Below, piece by piece: positions 63,184-64,000 of a stretch of DNA of 64,000 nucleotides (position 1 is its first letter; every line of letters starts with the position of its first letter). The DNA is from Dokdonella_A sp963834755 (lineage in GTDB: Bacteria > Pseudomonadota > Gammaproteobacteria > Xanthomonadales > Rhodanobacteraceae). The notes below the pieces were generated by a model, which was not told the DNA's origin, ran no database searches, and worked only from the letters and a program-made list of their open reading frames with translations. The DNA lies in contig CAWICQ010000009.1 of the NCBI GenBank assembly GCA_963834755.1, positions 558,001 through 622,000 of the forward strand, read 5' to 3'. Made by a program: the position numbers and the translations under genes.

Positions 63184-64000
63184 CTACTTCACCATCTGAT
63201 TCAAATTGAAGATCGGCAACAGAATCGCCAGCACGATGAAAAGCACCATCGCCCCGACCAGCAGAATCACGGCTGGCCCGAGCACGGCGGTCAATGCGCC
63301 GAGCCAGCGATCGAGCTCGCGCTGCTGCTGGAACGCCGCTTCGCCGAGCATGCGCGGCAACTCGCCGGAACGCTCGCCGCTCGCGATCAGGCGCAGCGCG
63401 ACCGGCGGGAACAAGCCGCTTTCGCCGAGCGCGCGCGAAAACGCGCTGCCCTCGCGTACCTTGAACGCCGCGCGCCGCATCGCCTCGCGCATCGGCAGGT
63501 TCGGCACGACCTGCGCCGCGATGCCGAGCGCGTCGAGCAGCGGCACCGCGCTTTCCGCCAGCAGCGCGAGCGTGCGCGTCGCGCGCGCCGTGTTCGCGGC
63601 GCGCGTGAGTCGGCCGACCAGCGGCACGCGCAACAGGAGCAGGTGCCAGCGCAAGCGCGTCGATTCGGTGCGCAATGCAACGCGCGCAGCCGATGATCAC
63701 GACGACCAAAATGATCAGCAGCACCCATCCCCACGCGCGCAAAAACGCCGAAAGCCCAAGCAGCGCGCGCGTGGCCAGCGGCAGCGTCTGGTGCAGGTTC
63801 TGGAACACGCCGGCGATTTGCGGCACGACCCAGGTCAAAAGCCCGGCGACGACCGCCGCCGCGACCAGCGTCAACAACACCGGATACGCGAGCGCAGCGA
63901 GAATTTTCTGCTTCAACGCATCGCGTGCTTCGGCATAGTCGGCGAGTTTTTCGAGCACATTGTCGAGCCGGCCCGATTGTTCGCCCGCGCCAACCGTCGC
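63184..64000 (-). CDS. gspF: Type II secretion / type IV pilus inner-membrane platform protein (GspF/PilC family), 3' part, one frameshift
   Basis: The gene enters from beyond position 64000 and ends at 63184. Visible residues include GEQSGRLDNVLEKLADYAEA, then LKQKILAALAYPVLLTLVAA with the first visible membrane helix, VPQIAGVFQNLHQTLPLATR, the second GspF domain LLDALGIAAQVVPNLPMREA, SGERSGELPRMLGEAAFQQQ and the last helix AVILLVGAMVLFIVLAILLP, ending FNLNQMVK. One extra C in 63681-63687 shifts the frame; removing it joins VVVIIGC to RVALRTESTRLRW. GspF sits in the inner-membrane platform that assembles pseudopilins. Without its neighbours GspF and PilC cannot be fully separated; the C-terminus favours GspF. 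Confidence 0.88.

Overview
The window is a GC-rich, densely coded chromosomal segment from a gammaproteobacterium, most likely of the Xanthomonadales/Lysobacterales (Rhodanobacteraceae-like). This is inferred from the gene repertoire: the QEGLA-motif protein, the ftsE-ftsX...rpoH neighbourhood, a homodimeric-type aceE, an ECF sigma/DUF3619/DUF3106 trio and the two-domain Ada-AlkA protein. No rRNA, tRNA, CRISPR array, prophage or complete insertion sequence is visible. Intergenic spaces carry many copies of a palindromic repeat built on a GC-rich hairpin.

Layout. 1-9.0 kb: the 5' part of a secreted Asp-box protein, a periplasmic MsrA, an MscS-type channel, a VIT-family transporter, aceE and a secreted GH18 enzyme. 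9-19.4 kb: a glycosyltransferase, maeB (frameshifted), an exported M20 peptidase, the QEGLA protein, rsgA, an SGNH hydrolase, an NlpC/P60 endopeptidase and an aldo/keto reductase. 19.4-22.3 kb: btaA-btaB divergent from a PlcP-like metallophosphoesterase, with Pho-box-like sites facing both ways. This looks like a phosphate-starvation membrane-lipid remodelling cassette (phospholipid to diacylglycerol to betaine lipid). 22.7-31.5 kb: a glutaredoxin-rhodanese fusion, an exported hypothetical protein, a short AMP nucleosidase, fadE, a DsbA-fold isomerase, a membrane GGDEF protein and threonine aldolase. 31.7-37.2 kb: a TetR regulator with twin palindromic operators and an RND efflux adaptor/pump pair. 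37.4-41.7 kb: a DUF4124 protein, ogt and ada-alkA alkylation repair, an SDR and a small lipoprotein. 41.8-47.2 kb: a 2-oxoacid:acceptor oxidoreductase operon whose electron-transfer subunit is a GltD-like flavoprotein fused to a two-cluster ferredoxin, with a small membrane protein between the alpha and beta subunits. 47.2-53.8 kb: sppA, a MATE exporter, DUF3667 and DUF4286 proteins, and an ECF sigma factor operon. 54.1-64 kb: a DnaA-box cluster ahead of priA, an ABC exporter, rpoH (with a CIRCE operator and a clear terminator), ung, a tandem-receiver regulator, ftsX, ftsE and the 3' part of a gspF-like gene.

A technical theme runs through the window. Seven otherwise conserved genes (maeB, the Grx-rhodanese gene, an exported hypothetical, amn, the oxidoreductase beta subunit, ung and gspF) are each broken by one extra base, always in the +1 direction. 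This points to sequencing or assembly error rather than decay, and the affected genes are annotated across their full spans.
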